64,000 nt of DNA, taken from the NCBI GenBank assembly GCA_900465675.1, contig UBJR01000005.1:734273-798272 (forward strand), in the 5' to 3' direction. This DNA comes from Hyphomicrobiales bacterium. GTDB lineage: Bacteria > Pseudomonadota > Alphaproteobacteria > Rhizobiales > Rhizobiaceae. Under the pieces are notes generated by a model. The model was given only the letters and a program-made list of their open reading frames with translations. It searched no databases and was not told where the DNA came from. This document shows, one piece after another, positions 51,821 to 61,830 of this stretch (position 1 is the stretch's first letter; each line of letters opens with the position of its first letter). A program made the translations under genes and the position numbers.

Positions 51821-53593
51821 ATGACCGGCAATGCGAAGCACGCCTGGGGGCCAATCAGGGACGGCGATGAGACCAAGTTCCGGCTTTGGGCACCGGGAGA
51901 AGCGGCGGTTGTTCTGCAGCTGGCTGGCGCCGGCCATGCAATGCAAGATACCGGTGATGGCTGGTTCGAGACGCGCGTGCCCGGACCGCTCGAAGGACAG
52001 GATTACGTCTTCGTTCTCGGAGATGGACGCGCCGTGCCCGACCCTGCTTCGCGCCAGCAGCGCGGCGATGTGCATGGCCCGTCGCTTGTGCCTGCCAGCG
52101 TCTATCGCTGGCGGACCGACTGGAAGGGAAGGGACTGGGAAGAGGCCGTCATCAGCGAGATCCACGTCGGCACCTTCACCGGCGAGGGCACGTTCTCAAG
52201 CGCGATCTCCAAGCTCGATCATCTGGCAGGGGCGGGCATCACGGCAATCGAAATGATGCCGGTGGCGCAGTTTTCCGGCGAGCGCGGATGGGGCTACGAC
52301 GGGGTGCTGCATTACGCGCCGCATTCGGCCTACGGGACACCGGATGACTTTCGCGCCTTCATCGATGCAGCGCATGCCCGCGGCATCATGGTGCTGCTCG
52401 ATGTCGTCTACAATCACTTCGGCCCTGAAGGAAACTACCTGCACGGCTATGCCCCGGATTTCTTCCGCGCCGACCGCCAGACACCGTGGGGAGCGGCAAT
52501 CGATTTCGCTCAGCCCGCGGTGCGCCGCTATTTCATCGACAACGCACTCTATTGGATCGGCGAATTTCAGCTCGATGGCCTGAGGCTCGATGCCGTCGAA
52601 CAGATCCATGACCTGTCGGAGCGCCATGTCCTCGAAGAATTGTCGAAAGAAGTGCGTAGCGCTTTTCCGGGCCGAAAGGTTCACCTGATCGTCGAGGATC
52701 AGCGCAATCTCGTCAGTCTGCTGGAGCGGGATGAAAAAGGCGAGGTCAAGACCTACACGGCCGAATGGAACGACGATTTCCACCATGTCGCGCATATCAT
52801 CGCAACCGGCGAGGACAACGGTCACTACAAGCCCTTTGCCGGCGACCTCTGGGAAAAGACGAAGCTCGCCCTGCAGCATGGCTTCGTCTATCCCGACCGT
52901 GCCGATCCGCCGGTGCTGCCGCGCGACGAACGTGTCTATCTGCCGCCCGAAGCCTTTGTGAATTTTCTGCAGAACCACGACCAGATCGGCAATCGTGCCT
53001 TCGGCGAGCGTTTGCTGAGCCTGTCCCGGCCGCCGATGGTGGAGACGCTGACAGCGATCATGATGCTGGCGCCGCAGATCCCGTTCCTGTTCATGGGCGA
53101 GGAATATGGGGAGACGCAGCCCTTCTATTTCTTCTGCGACTACGCCGGCGAACTCGGCGATATGATCCGCAAAGGCCGCATGAGGGAAGCTGAAGGCTTC
53201 GGTGGTCTGAAGGAAGGCCAATCGAAGGAGACGCTGCCGGACCCGAATGCGCGCGCGACCTTCGATGGCTCAGCCCTGCAATGGCAGCGCGCCGAGACTT
53301 CGGATGGCAGGCGCCGGAAAGCGTTCGTCGCGGAGCTTGCGCGGATCCGGCAACAGCATGTCGTACCGCTGCTGAAGCGGACACCGCGGATGCAGGCCGA
53401 GGCACCGGAAACCGCCGATGGCGCCCTGGCGATCGATTGGGCGATGGACGGCGCGCGGCTGCAGCTGCGTGCCAACCTCACGTCGCAATCGATAACGCTG
53501 CCCGCGGTCAATGGTCAGACGATCTTCGAGCTGGTCCGCGAGGTACATGGGGAGGGATTGCCGGCGGAATCGGTGGTTTTCGCCATTGCCTGA
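51821..53593 (+). CDS. treZ: Maltooligosyltrehalose trehalohydrolase
   Basis: TreZ releases trehalose from the ends of maltooligosyl-trehalose made by TreY. The 590-residue GH13 protein starts with an immunoglobulin-like domain (KFRLWAPGEAAVVLQLAG) and has the barrel motifs DVVYNHFGPEGNYL, GLRLDAVEQIHD (nucleophile), HLIVEDQRN (acid) and FLQNHDQIGNRAFG. I chose the ATG at 51821, with AAGGGGAC upstream; an in-frame ATG at 51791 would add ten residues. treY is not next to it in this window, so the partner must lie elsewhere. Trehalose production fits the stress context of the region. Confidence 0.92.
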   Translation: MTGNAKHAWGPIRDGDETKFRLWAPGEAAVVLQLAGAGHAMQDTGDGWFETRVPGPLEGQDYVFVLGDGRAVPDPASRQQRGDVHGPSLVPASVYRWRTDWKGRDWEEAVISEIHVGTFTGEGTFSSAISKLDHLAGAGITAIEMMPVAQFSGERGWGYDGVLHYAPHSAYGTPDDFRAFIDAAHARGIMVLLDVVYNHFGPEGNYLHGYAPDFFRADRQTPWGAAIDFAQPAVRRYFIDNALYWIGEFQLDGLRLDAVEQIHDLSERHVLEELSKEVRSAFPGRKVHLIVEDQRNLVSLLERDEKGEVKTYTAEWNDDFHHVAHIIATGEDNGHYKPFAGDLWEKTKLALQHGFVYPDRADPPVLPRDERVYLPPEAFVNFLQNHDQIGNRAFGERLLSLSRPPMVETLTAIMMLAPQIPFLFMGEEYGETQPFYFFCDYAGELGDMIRKGRMREAEGFGGLKEGQSKETLPDPNARATFDGSALQWQRAETSDGRRRKAFVAELARIRQQHVVPLLKRTPRMQAEAPETADGALAIDWAMDGARLQLRANLTSQSITLPAVNGQTIFELVREVHGEGLPAESVVFAIA

Positions 53594-53681
53594 CCGCATT
53601 TCACAGCCGCATGAAAGATTCACGCCTGACGCGAAGAGTGGCGAATTGAACGCTGCCATTTCGCGGCTATATTCCTGACCG

Positions 53682-55145
53682 ATGTTTTATCTCATCTCGA
53701 CCTACTGGCCGCATATTCTTTTCATCATCTCGATCGCCATGGGAGCCGCGGCGGCGATTCACGCCGCCATGACCAAGGAGGAAGTGCGCGCCGCGATCGG
53801 CTGGGTCGGCGTCATCATCCTGTCGCCGATCGTCGGTGCCGTGCTTTATGCCATTGCCGGCGTCAATCGCATCCGCCGCAAGTCGCTGAGTATCCGGCGC
53901 GATGAACTGCTGCCCGATGAAGCGCTGGACGAGCTCGAGACCTTCGATGCCGATGAGGAGATGGTGATCAGCGGCTATGGCTACCGCTTTGCCGCCATGC
54001 AGACGCTCGGCGACCGCGTTGCGCGCAATCCGCTGACAACGGGCAACACGATCGACATGCTGGAAACGGGTGACGATGCCTATCGTGCAATGAAGGCGGC
54101 GATCGATGGTGCCGAGCGCAGCGTTCTGCTGGAGACCTATATCTTCGACCGCGACAGGATCGGCCTCAGGATCGCCGATGCGCTGATAGCGGCCGTCAAG
54201 CGCGGCGTGGAAGTGCGGGTCCTGATCGATGCCGTCGGCGCCCGCTATTCCGTGCCGAGCATCCTCGGCTATCTCGCCGAGGGCGGCGTGACCGTCTCGG
54301 TCTTTAACGGCAACGTCATCATAGGCCTCAGGCTGCCCTATGCGAATCTCAGGACCCACCGCAAGATCGTCATTGTCGATGGGCGGCTGGCGCTGACCGG
54401 CGGGATGAATATCCGCGAAGGGTTCAGCGAGGAGATGTCGGGCGAGAGCTATGCCCGCGACACGCATTTTTCTGTCACCGGTCCGGCCGTCGCCGATCTG
54501 TTCGATGTCGCCGCCGAAGACTGGCGGTTTGCGACGGGAGAGCTTTTGAACAGCGCGGCCTGGCAGACCGCCACGCCGGAGCGCGAGCCGGGTGATCCGG
54601 TGTTCATGCGCGTCGTTGCATCGGGGCCGGACCGCAGCGTCGAAACCAATCACAAGATGCTGATGGGTGCCTTCTCTGTCGCGCGAAAATCGATCCGCAT
54701 CATGTCTCCCTATTTCCTGCCGGATCGTGAACTGATCAGCGCGCTGGTGACGGCGGCGCGGCGCGGCGTCGAGGTGGATATCATCGTTCCCGCCGTCAAC
54801 AATCTGATGCTGGTCGACCGGGCAATGACGGCGCAGTTTGACCAGATCCTCAAGAATTACTGCCGAATCTGGCGGGCGACCGGCAGCTTCAGCCATTCCA
54901 AGCTTATGACGGTCGATGGCGCCTGGGCTTATGTCGGTTCCTCCAACATCGACCCGCGGTCGCTGCGTCTGAATTTCGAGATCGATCTCGAAGTGTTCAA
55001 TGAAGGATTTGCAGCCGAGATCGACGAGCACGCCGAAGAGGTGCTGCGCACGGCAACGCCGGTGACGCTGGAGGTCTTGCGCGCCCGGCCCTTCCTGGTT
55101 CGTCTCGTCGAGAAGGTTCTCTGGCTCGGCTCGCCCTATCTCTGA
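53682..55145 (+). CDS. cls: Cardiolipin synthase (phospholipase D superfamily)
   Basis: Cls joins two phosphatidylglycerol molecules into cardiolipin at the inner membrane. The 487-residue protein has two N-terminal membrane helices (about 5-25 and 38-60), then two PLD domains with HKD motifs: HRKIVIVDGRLALTGGMN (about 226-243) and HSKLMTVDGAWAYVGSSN (about 405-422). Length and order match bacterial cardiolipin synthases. It starts 88 bases after treZ and is followed 90 bases later by an endonuclease/phosphatase-family gene, a frequent rhizobial neighbour pair. Confidence 0.92.
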   Translation: MFYLISTYWPHILFIISIAMGAAAAIHAAMTKEEVRAAIGWVGVIILSPIVGAVLYAIAGVNRIRRKSLSIRRDELLPDEALDELETFDADEEMVISGYGYRFAAMQTLGDRVARNPLTTGNTIDMLETGDDAYRAMKAAIDGAERSVLLETYIFDRDRIGLRIADALIAAVKRGVEVRVLIDAVGARYSVPSILGYLAEGGVTVSVFNGNVIIGLRLPYANLRTHRKIVIVDGRLALTGGMNIREGFSEEMSGESYARDTHFSVTGPAVADLFDVAAEDWRFATGELLNSAAWQTATPEREPGDPVFMRVVASGPDRSVETNHKMLMGAFSVARKSIRIMSPYFLPDRELISALVTAARRGVEVDIIVPAVNNLMLVDRAMTAQFDQILKNYCRIWRATGSFSHSKLMTVDGAWAYVGSSNIDPRSLRLNFEIDLEVFNEGFAAEIDEHAEEVLRTATPVTLEVLRARPFLVRLVEKVLWLGSPYL

Positions 55146-55235
55146 TTTTCTGCGCTTCCCCTATGGCAGCTTCTGTTGTGCCGCCTATAATCCCGGGAGA
55201 GCTATTTTCGATCAACGGAGCCTTTGCCCACTCCG

Positions 55236-56063
55236 ATGCATGCCAGAAAAGACAGTATCCCCGCCAGCATCCTGGCCTCGATCCGCAACAGGAAGAAGCG
55301 GCTTGACGCCGCCCTTGCCGAAGCGCGGCCGCGTGCCGAAGGCACATTGATCGCCTCCTACAACGTGCACAAATGCGTCGGCGCTGACCGGCGGTTCGAC
55401 CCTGAGCGGACCAGCCGCGTCATCCACGAGATTGATGCCGACCTGATCGCGCTTCAGGAGGCCGACACGCGTTTCGGCGAGCGCACCGGCATTCTCGATC
55501 TTGCCCGTCTGGAGCGCGAGACCGGCCTTATCCCGGTGCCGATCACCGGCATGGCGAAGGCGCATGGCTGGCACGGCAATGTCGTGCTTTTCAAGAAAGG
55601 CCTGGTGCGCGACGTCCACCAGATCAAGCTCCCCGGCCTTGAGCCGCGCGGCGCGTTGGTGGCCGAAATCGAGCTGGAGCGTGGCGGGGCACTGCGCATC
55701 ATCGCCGCGCATTTCGGCCTGCTGCGCCATTCGCGCGCCCGTCAGGCGCAGATGCTGGTCGAACTGATGGCCGACCGGCACGAGATGCCGACGATCCTGC
55801 TTGGCGATCTCAACGAATGGCGGCTCGGCGACCGCTCGTCGCTGAACAGCTTTCAATCGGCTTTCGGGCCGCAGCCGCCGGCTGTTCCAAGCTTCCCGGC
55901 GCGACTGCCGATCCTGGCGCTCGATCGCATCATCGCCAACCGCAAGGGCGTTCTGACGACGATTGAAGCGCATGATACGCCGCTGTCGCGCGTTGCCTCT
56001 GATCATCTGCCGATCAAGGCGGTGATCAATCTGCAGACGATAGAGAAACTGGCGAAGGCATAG
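55236..56063 (+). CDS. Endonuclease/exonuclease/phosphatase family protein
   Basis: A 275-residue metal-dependent phosphoesterase of the EEP fold. Motifs in order: ASYNVHKCVG (Asn), ALQEADTRFG (Glu, metal ligand), HWHGNVVLF-like segment GWHGNVVLF, AAHFGLLRHSR (His), LLGDLNEW (Asp/Asn) and ASDHLPIKA (Asp/His). The substrate could be DNA ends or a phospholipid head group; pairing with the cardiolipin synthase gene favours a lipid role but does not prove it. The start is the ATG at 55236; a TTG four codons earlier is also in frame. Confidence 0.87.
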   Translation: MHARKDSIPASILASIRNRKKRLDAALAEARPRAEGTLIASYNVHKCVGADRRFDPERTSRVIHEIDADLIALQEADTRFGERTGILDLARLERETGLIPVPITGMAKAHGWHGNVVLFKKGLVRDVHQIKLPGLEPRGALVAEIELERGGALRIIAAHFGLLRHSRARQAQMLVELMADRHEMPTILLGDLNEWRLGDRSSLNSFQSAFGPQPPAVPSFPARLPILALDRIIANRKGVLTTIEAHDTPLSRVASDHLPIKAVINLQTIEKLAKA

Positions 56064-56085
56064 ATTCTGTCGCTATCGAATGATG

Positions 56086-56718
56086 TCAGCGCATCTGTTC
56101 AGCATAGATGAAATGACATCCCGGCTTTGCGGCGATGACCGCGTCGAGCGCGGCTGCGGCAATCCTTTCCGCCGGATTGAGATGAAACTTCTTCGGCAGG
56201 ACCGGCGCCAGAAGCCGAACCACGGCGAGTGCCGCTCTCTCCGCCCGCCGCGTCTCGCTACGCTCTCCGCCGATCAGGCTCGGCCTGCAGATCGTCAGGG
56301 ATCGAAAACCGATATTCCGGATGTCCCGCTCGACCTCGCCTTTCGTCCGCGAATAGAAATTCATGGACTTTTCCGATGCGCCAACGGCGCTGACGATGGC
56401 ATAGGTTTTGACGCCGGCGTCAAACGCCGCTTGGCCGAACGCGACCGGTAATTCGTGGTCGACGTAGCGAAATGCTTCCTTCGAACCAGCCTTAGCTTGT
56501 GTTGTTCCGAGCGCGCACAGGATTGCGTCCGGCTGGTACGATATGGAGGTTTGAACAAGCGCCTCCAGACGCGGGGCAACGGGGTTCAACAACCGGTCGC
56601 GGGCAGGCAGCGGCGTTCTTGTCGGCGCGACGACTTCGGAGATCGCGGCGTTGGCAAGTGCCAACTCCAATGCCTTGTTGCCGACCAGTCCCGTTGCGCC
56701 AAGCAATAGCAGCTTCAT
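56086..56718 (-). CDS. NAD(P)-binding oxidoreductase, atypical SDR (HTATIP2/YbjT-like)
   Basis: A 210-residue Rossmann-fold protein. The cofactor motif is LLLGATGLVGNKAL at the N-terminus, and the middle contains YAIVSAVGASEKSMNFYSRTKGEVE, with the Tyr and Lys of atypical SDRs spaced Y-x-x-x-K. Such proteins bind NADPH and act as reductases or as nucleotide sensors. I chose the ATG at 56718 since the fold begins at once there; an ATG five codons earlier exists. It converges with the EEP gene and lies downstream of another SDR gene. Confidence 0.83.
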   Translation of the reverse strand: MKLLLLGATGLVGNKALELALANAAISEVVAPTRTPLPARDRLLNPVAPRLEALVQTSISYQPDAILCALGTTQAKAGSKEAFRYVDHELPVAFGQAAFDAGVKTYAIVSAVGASEKSMNFYSRTKGEVERDIRNIGFRSLTICRPSLIGGERSETRRAERAALAVVRLLAPVLPKKFHLNPAERIAAAALDAVIAAKPGCHFIYAEQMR

Positions 56719-56817
56719 CTTCAGCTCTTTCATAGGGTGAGATCACGCCGGCCTTGTCAGGCATAGAGAATGCCCTGGCCCCGGAAGCCGTCAAGCAATT
56801 CCCGGGGCTTATATGGC

Positions 56818-57648
56818 TTAGGCGTCCGGGCGGCCTTGAGCGGCGTACGTCACGGCTTCCCATTCACCCCAATTTTTCAGCCGCGCCTCGTAGACCGATT
56901 TGAATTTCACGATCGTTCCCGTGCCGAGCGCCAAGCGGAGCGGTGGCTGATCTGCGTCCACGGCCTGAAACAGTGCCGCACTTGTTGCTTCCGGATCGCC
57001 GAAGTCTTCCGGCTTGAACGAGGCGCGAATGGCCTGGCGTATCGGGTTGTAGATGTCGATCGCCGGTGCAGACCGGGCCGATGAGCCGAAGCCGGTGGTG
57101 AAGTGGCCCGGCTCAAGGATCGTGACCTTGATGCCGAATGCTGCGACTTCACCGGCCAATCCCTCTGAAATGGCTTCGACCGCAAATTTGGTTGCCGTAT
57201 ATGTCCCGCCGGTCGGAAAGCCGATGACGCCGCCGATGCTCGACACCGTTATGATGTGACCGCTGGCCTGCGCCCGCAGGATCGGCAAGGTGGCCTGCAT
57301 CAGCCACAGCGTGCCGAACACGTTCGTTTCAAAATTGGCCTTGGCCTGCTCGGGCTCGATCTCCTCGATAGCCCCGAAATAGCCATAGCCGGCATTGCTC
57401 ACAACGACGTCCAGACGCCCGAAGTGCCTGTGCGCGTTGCCGACCGCCTCGAATACCGCGCCGCGATCCGCAACATCGAGAGGCAGTACCAGAATTGCAT
57501 TACCATGAGCTGCTGCGAGCTCTTCGAGCGATGTGATGTCTCGTGCGGTGGCAGCGACCTTGTCGCCGCGCCGCAGGGCGGCTTCAGCCCAGACACGCCC
57601 AAATCCTCGCGCCGCTCCGGTGATGAACCAAACTTTGGCCGATGTCAT
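56818..57648 (-). CDS. SDR family oxidoreductase, TetR-controlled
   Basis: A 276-residue classical short-chain dehydrogenase with cofactor motif TGAARGFGRV (about 10-19), SNAGYGYFG, the catalytic serines in VSSIGGVIGFP and the Tyr-x-x-x-Lys in YTATK. The C-terminal third (AIDIYNPIRQAIRAS; YEARLKNWGEWEAV) is of the type found in SDRs on lipids or ketones. GGAGAAGCG precedes the ATG at 57648. It is divergent from a tetR gene, with two palindromic operators between, so repression by that TetR is likely. Confidence 0.88.
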   Translation of the reverse strand: MTSAKVWFITGAARGFGRVWAEAALRRGDKVAATARDITSLEELAAAHGNAILVLPLDVADRGAVFEAVGNAHRHFGRLDVVVSNAGYGYFGAIEEIEPEQAKANFETNVFGTLWLMQATLPILRAQASGHIITVSSIGGVIGFPTGGTYTATKFAVEAISEGLAGEVAAFGIKVTILEPGHFTTGFGSSARSAPAIDIYNPIRQAIRASFKPEDFGDPEATSAALFQAVDADQPPLRLALGTGTIVKFKSVYEARLKNWGEWEAVTYAAQGRPDA

Positions 57649-57672
57649 ATTGCGCTTCTCCGTTGATATAAT

Positions 57673-57710
57673 TGCACTGAGTGCAGAAAATAAATATCGC
57701 ACTGAGTGCA
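57673..57710. promoter_or_regulatory. Two TetR operators between the SDR and tetR genes
   Basis: TGCACTGAGTGCA (57673-57685) is a perfect palindrome, and CGCACTGAGTGCA (57698-57710) repeats it with one base changed, centre to centre 25 bases. Two copies in the 101-base divergent gap, both with the same core GCACTGAGTGC, strongly suggest a repressor bound at each site. Confidence 0.8.
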
Positions 57711-57749
57711 AGTTTGGCAAGCGCCTTTTTTGCGGTAAGAGTTGTGGTC

Positions 57750-58355
57750 ATGGAAACCGCTGACACCGCCCCCATCGGCTTGCGCGAAAGCAAACGCAGA
57801 TCGACGCTCGACCGCATCGCAAAAGCAGGCCTGAAACTGTTCATGGAGAATGGCTACGAGGCCACCACGCTTGACGCGATCGCGGCGGCGTCGGGAATAT
57901 CGCGCCGGACGTTCTTTTCTTATTTGAAGTCGAAGGAGGATGTTCTCCTGGCGCACGAGAGCGGCGGCATTCCCGACATGCTGCGCCCCACCTTTCTTGC
58001 GCAGTCACCGGACCAGCCGCCGCTGGAGGCTGCTCGCAAGACATTCCTGATTCTTGCTTCAAGATATGAAAGCAAGGAATCCATTCTCGCCGACCGGATC
58101 CTGCGCTCGACGGAAACGCTTCGGCTGCGCAAGGATGCGCTTCACATTCAGTTGGAGGACGTGCTGGCGGAGGCGATGTACGAATTATGGCCGGGTGAGG
58201 CAGGGCGGTCGGCACTGCGGCTGGCGGCGATCACCGCAATGGGAACACTTCGCTTCGCCAAGGAGAACTGGCGGCAGGCAAATGGCGCACATCCGCTCAC
58301 GTACTATATCGATGAGGGTTTTGATCTTCTTCAGCGCCCACTCGATCTCGCATAA
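57750..58355 (+). CDS. TetR family transcriptional repressor
   Basis: A 201-residue TetR-type regulator. The N-terminal helix-turn-helix is visible as TTLDAIAAASGISRRTFFSYLKSKEDVL (about 38-65, key residues spread over that stretch), and the C-terminal ligand domain is variable as usual. I chose the ATG at 57750; an upstream frame start at 57681 would place the coding sequence inside the operators. It likely represses itself and the divergent SDR. The ligand is unknown. Confidence 0.88.
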   Translation: METADTAPIGLRESKRRSTLDRIAKAGLKLFMENGYEATTLDAIAAASGISRRTFFSYLKSKEDVLLAHESGGIPDMLRPTFLAQSPDQPPLEAARKTFLILASRYESKESILADRILRSTETLRLRKDALHIQLEDVLAEAMYELWPGEAGRSALRLAAITAMGTLRFAKENWRQANGAHPLTYYIDEGFDLLQRPLDLA

Positions 58356-58375
58356 AGCGAGCCGCAAACGGAAAA

Positions 58376-58395
58376 GCCCGCCGCAAGCGGCGGGC
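58376..58395 (-). terminator. Intrinsic terminator between dctA and tetR
   Basis: GCCCGCCGC and GCGGCGGGC form a 9-bp stem with a minimal loop; AAAA on its left gives TTTT for leftward transcription, so it terminates dctA. It may serve tetR too. Confidence 0.75.
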
Positions 58396-58428
58396 CTTCC
58401 GGAGACCGGGTCTCTTCCCTGGGAGGAA

Positions 58429-59754
58429 TTATTCGGCGGCCTGAAGAACCGGGACCGGCTCTTCGGTTGCCTGACCGGAAAGCGCTCGGGCCAGCATGCC
58501 TTCGTCCAGTTCGTTTTCCCAGCGGGCGACGACGACAGTTGCGACCGCGTTGCCGACGAAGTTGGTGAGGGCGCGGCATTCCGACATGAAGCGGTCGATG
58601 CCGAGGATCAGCGCCATGCCGGCCACTGGGACGGACGGGACGACAGAGAGTGTTGCCGCAAGCGTGATGAAGCCGGCGCCGGTGATGCCTGCGGCACCCT
58701 TGGAGCTCAGCATCGCGACGAGCAGCAGCAGGATCTGGTCGCCGAAGGTGAGCGGCGTGTCGGTTGCCTGGGCGATGAACAGGGCTGCCAGCGTCATGTA
58801 GATGTTGGTGCCGTCGAGGTTGAACGAATAGCCGGTCGGGATGACCAGACCGACGACGGATCGCTTGCAGCCGGCCCGTTCCATCTTCTGCATTAGGCCG
58901 GGAAGGGCGGCTTCCGACGACGAGGTGCCGAGAACCAGCAGAAGCTCTTCCTTGATGTAGCGGATCAGCGCGAAGATCGAGAAGCCGTTGTACTTGGCAA
59001 CAGCGCCGAGCACGACGATCACGAAGAGCAGTGACGTCAGGTAGAACGTGCCGATCAGGAAGGCGAGGTTGGCGATCGAGCCGATGCCGTATTTGCCGAT
59101 GGTGAAGGCCATGGCGCCGAACGCGCCGATCGGTGCTGCCTTCATCAGGATGGCGACAAGGCGGAAGATCGGTGCAGTCAACGCGTTCAGGAAGTCGAGA
59201 ACTGGCTTGCCGCGATCGCCGACCATGCCGAGCGCGATACCGAAGAGCACCGAGAAGAACAGCACCTGCAGGATGTCGCCCTGGGCGAAGGCGCCGACGA
59301 TCGTGTCCGGAATGATGTTCATCAGGAAGCCGGTGATGGTCGCGTCATGCGCCTTGCTGGCATAGCTGGAGACGGCATTCGCATCGAGCGAGGCGGCGGA
59401 AATATGCATTCCGGCGCCCGGCTGCAGAACGTTGGCGATCAGCATGCCGACGGCGAGCGCCAGCGTCGAGAAGACGAGGAAGTAGATCATCGCCTTGCCG
59501 GCAACGCGTCCGACCTTTTTCAGATCGGACATTCCGGCAATGCCGGTCGCGACCGTCAGGAAAATAACCGGGGCGATGATCATCTTCACGAGCTTGATGA
59601 AGGCATCGCCGAGCGGCTTCAGCGCCGTACCGGTATCCGGATAGAAGTGGCCGAGCAGGATGCCGGCGACAATGGCGGCGATCACCTGTACGTAAAGATG
59701 CCGGTAGAACGGCAGAGGCGCACGCGGCTGCGTGTCTTGGTGTGCAATGTCCAT
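58429..59754 (-). CDS. dctA: C4-dicarboxylate transport protein
   Basis: DctA imports succinate, fumarate and malate with sodium or protons, and in rhizobia it is essential for symbiotic nitrogen fixation. The 441-residue protein equals the usual DctA length and has eight transmembrane segments and two re-entrant loops. Hallmarks are [16 protein letters not shown] (hairpin 1), [15 protein letters not shown] (helix 7) and [16 protein letters not shown] near the end. GGAGGATATC precedes the ATG. Expression should depend on sigma-54 and DctD, given the promoter and sites upstream. Confidence 0.97.
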   Translation of the reverse strand: MDIAHQDTQPRAPLPFYRHLYVQVIAAIVAGILLGHFYPDTGTALKPLGDAFIKLVKMIIAPVIFLTVATGIAGMSDLKKVGRVAGKAMIYFLVFSTLALAVGMLIANVLQPGAGMHISAASLDANAVSSYASKAHDATITGFLMNIIPDTIVGAFAQGDILQVLFFSVLFGIALGMVGDRGKPVLDFLNALTAPIFRLVAILMKAAPIGAFGAMAFTIGKYGIGSIANLAFLIGTFYLTSLLFVIVVLGAVAKYNGFSIFALIRYIKEELLLVLGTSSSEAALPGLMQKMERAGCKRSVVGLVIPTGYSFNLDGTNIYMTLAALFIAQATDTPLTFGDQILLLLVAMLSSKGAAGITGAGFITLAATLSVVPSVPVAGMALILGIDRFMSECRALTNFVGNAVATVVVARWENELDEGMLARALSGQATEEPVPVLQAAE

Positions 59755-59826
59755 GATATCCTCCATGAAGCCCCAACCAAGGATTTGGCTCTCCCGGGGC
59801 GAATTGCGTTTCGTCGCAGAACGATC

Positions 59827-59842
59827 AGCAATCGGCGTGCCA
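59827..59842 (-). promoter_or_regulatory. Sigma-54 promoter of dctA
   Basis: On the minus strand the sequence TGGCACGCCGATTGCT is an exact match to the -24/-12 consensus TGGCACG-N4-TTGCW. It is 73 bases before the dctA ATG. Confidence 0.92.
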
Positions 59843-59917
59843 GACTCGGAAATTCTGACTAAGGCATTGATTTATTTTGAGACTATACATTGGTCTGCAA
59901 GTCGTCTGATGCGGAAT

Positions 59918-59966
59918 GTGCGTAAATCCGCACGGATTATATTGAATGAAGTGCGGTTTTGTGCTC
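59918..59966 (-). promoter_or_regulatory. Two DctD binding sites upstream of dctA
   Basis: GTGCG-N6-CGCAC at 59918-59933 is a perfect inverted repeat. A weaker copy, GTGCG-N6-TGCTC, lies at 59951-59966, 33 bases away, near three helical turns. Tandem DctD sites upstream of the sigma-54 promoter are known in rhizobial dctA. Confidence 0.7.
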
Positions 59967-59976
59967 AATATTGGCG

Positions 59977-61830
59977 ATGGCCATAGCCGTTCCATCCGCG
60001 GAAGACGCGCGCCTTCGCCTCGGCATTCGCCGGACGTGGGTCGTCTTTGCGCTGATATCGGCGCTGATCGCGGCTGCCGCACTGACCACTGCGGCGATCT
60101 ATGGGCGCTCTGCAGCACTTTCGGCGCTGCAACAGCAGGGCCGCACCGATGCCAATCTGAAGGTTGCCCTGCTTCAGGCCGTTCTGGAACGGCCGCGTGC
60201 GCTGCCCCTTCTGCTGTCGCGTGACCGCGATGTGGAGGACGCGCTGACCCAGTCCGGTCAGGAAAAGAAGGATGCGTTGAGCGGCAAGCTGGAAGATCTG
60301 GTCAAGGGCACCAATGCCGCCGTCATCTACGTGGTCAACGCGGATGGTATCGCGGTTTCGGCCAGCAACTGGCACGAAGCGACGAGTTTCGTCGGAAACG
60401 ACTATACGTTCCGCAGCTATTTCACCCGCGGCATGCGGGAGGGGATGGCCGAGCATTTTGCGCTCGGCTCCGTCAGCAAGCGCCCCGGGCTCTATATCTC
60501 GCACCGTATCGGGCCTGCATCGGCTCCGCTTGGCGTCGTTGTCGTCAAGATGGAGTTCGATCAGCTGGAGAGCGATTGGAGCGACACGCAGCGTCCGGCC
60601 TTCGTGGTCGATCAGAACAACGTGGTGCTGATCACCAGCGTGCCCTCCTGGCGGTTCATGACGTCGGAAGCGCTTGCTGCCGATAGCCTGCTTTCGATCC
60701 GCGAGAGCCTGCAGTTCGGCGATGCGCCGCTTTTGCCTCTGCCTTTCCGGCCGGTGAAGGCGCTGGGAGCCGACGCGCTGCTGATCCGCGCCATCCTTCC
60801 GGGTGGCCGGGCCGCGACCTATCTCAAGATCATAGCGCCTGTGCCTTCGACGAACTGGACGTTTCAGTATCTGTTGCCGGTCGAATTGCCGGTGGCTGCG
60901 GCCGTGCGCGAGGCCCTGCTGGTGACGGCGCTGGCGCTTTTGACCGTGATTGCCATTGCCGCCATCTGGCTGCGCCGCAGGGATGTGGCGCTGATGACCA
61001 TCGTGCGCGAGCAGCTGGCGCGCGAAGAGCTGGAGCAGCGTGTTGCCGAGCGGACGCGTGATCTCAGCCGGACGCGCGATAGCCTCGAGGCCGAGATCAC
61101 CCGTCACCGGGCGACCGATGCGCGGCTGCAGAGCGTGCAGCAGGATCTGGTCAATGCCAACCGGCTGGCGATCCTCGGCCAGATCGCGGCCGGTGTCGCC
61201 CATGAGATCAATCAGCCGGTCGCGACGATCCGCGCCTATGCCGACAATTCCGCGGTCTATCTCAAGCGCCAGCAGACCGAACCGGTTGCGGAGAACCTTG
61301 CGCTGATTGCCGGACTGACGGAGCGGATCGGGACCATCACCGAGGATCTGAAGGCACTCGCCCGGCGCGGACGAACGGCGCCCGAAGCGGTTGGCGTCGA
61401 GGAGATGATAGACGGCGCGCTGATGTTGCTGCGCAGCCGTTTCACCGGCCGGCTTGAGATGCTGACCGTCGAGCCTGTCCCTGAAGGCCTGCAGGTCATG
61501 GGCACCCGGCTGCGGCTGGAGCAGGTGTTCATCAACCTGTTTCAGAATGCGCTGGAAGCCGTGGAGGCGCGCGATGGCGGCCGGGTGACGGTTTCGGCAG
61601 GTGTTTCCGGCGACGGCGTTGCCATTTCGGTCGCCGATAACGGTCCGGGCATTGCCCCCGATATTCTCGAAGCCCTGTTCGAACCCTTTAATTCCTCCAA
61701 GGAAAAAGGCCTCGGCCTCGGCCTGGTGATCTCCAAGGACATTGTCTCCGACTATGGCGGCAGCATCGATGTCGAGAGCGGGGCCGACGGCACCCGCTTC
61801 ATCGTCCATCTGAAGGAGGTTTCCGCATGA
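59977..61830 (+). CDS. dctB: C4-dicarboxylate sensor histidine kinase
   Basis: DctB senses C4-dicarboxylates in the periplasm, modulated by DctA, and phosphorylates DctD. The 617-residue protein has membrane helices at about 21-42 and 310-335 flanking a double-PAS-like sensor domain ([16 protein letters not shown]). A coiled coil then leads to the HisKA domain, with His409 in [16 protein letters not shown], and the ATPase domain ([30 protein letters not shown]). The start at 59977 is the first plausible ATG after the DctD sites. It overlaps dctD by four bases. Confidence 0.95.
   Translation: MAIAVPSAEDARLRLGIRRTWVVFALISALIAAAALTTAAIYGRSAALSALQQQGRTDANLKVALLQAVLERPRALPLLLSRDRDVEDALTQSGQEKKDALSGKLEDLVKGTNAAVIYVVNADGIAVSASNWHEATSFVGNDYTFRSYFTRGMREGMAEHFALGSVSKRPGLYISHRIGPASAPLGVVVVKMEFDQLESDWSDTQRPAFVVDQNNVVLITSVPSWRFMTSEALAADSLLSIRESLQFGDAPLLPLPFRPVKALGADALLIRAILPGGRAATYLKIIAPVPSTNWTFQYLLPVELPVAAAVREALLVTALALLTVIAIAAIWLRRRDVALMTIVREQLAREELEQRVAERTRDLSRTRDSLEAEITRHRATDARLQSVQQDLVNANRLAILGQIAAGVAHEINQPVATIRAYADNSAVYLKRQQTEPVAENLALIAGLTERIGTITEDLKALARRGRTAPEAVGVEEMIDGALMLLRSRFTGRLEMLTVEPVPEGLQVMGTRLRLEQVFINLFQNALEAVEARDGGRVTVSAGVSGDGVAISVADNGPGIAPDILEALFEPFNSSKEKGLGLGLVISKDIVSDYGGSIDVESGADGTRFIVHLKEVSA

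Noticed and set aside
59965..61809. 614-codon open frame antisense to dctB
   Set aside because: It mirrors dctB codon positions in a GC-rich gene; the product has no recognisable domains, while dctB is complete with all kinase motifs.
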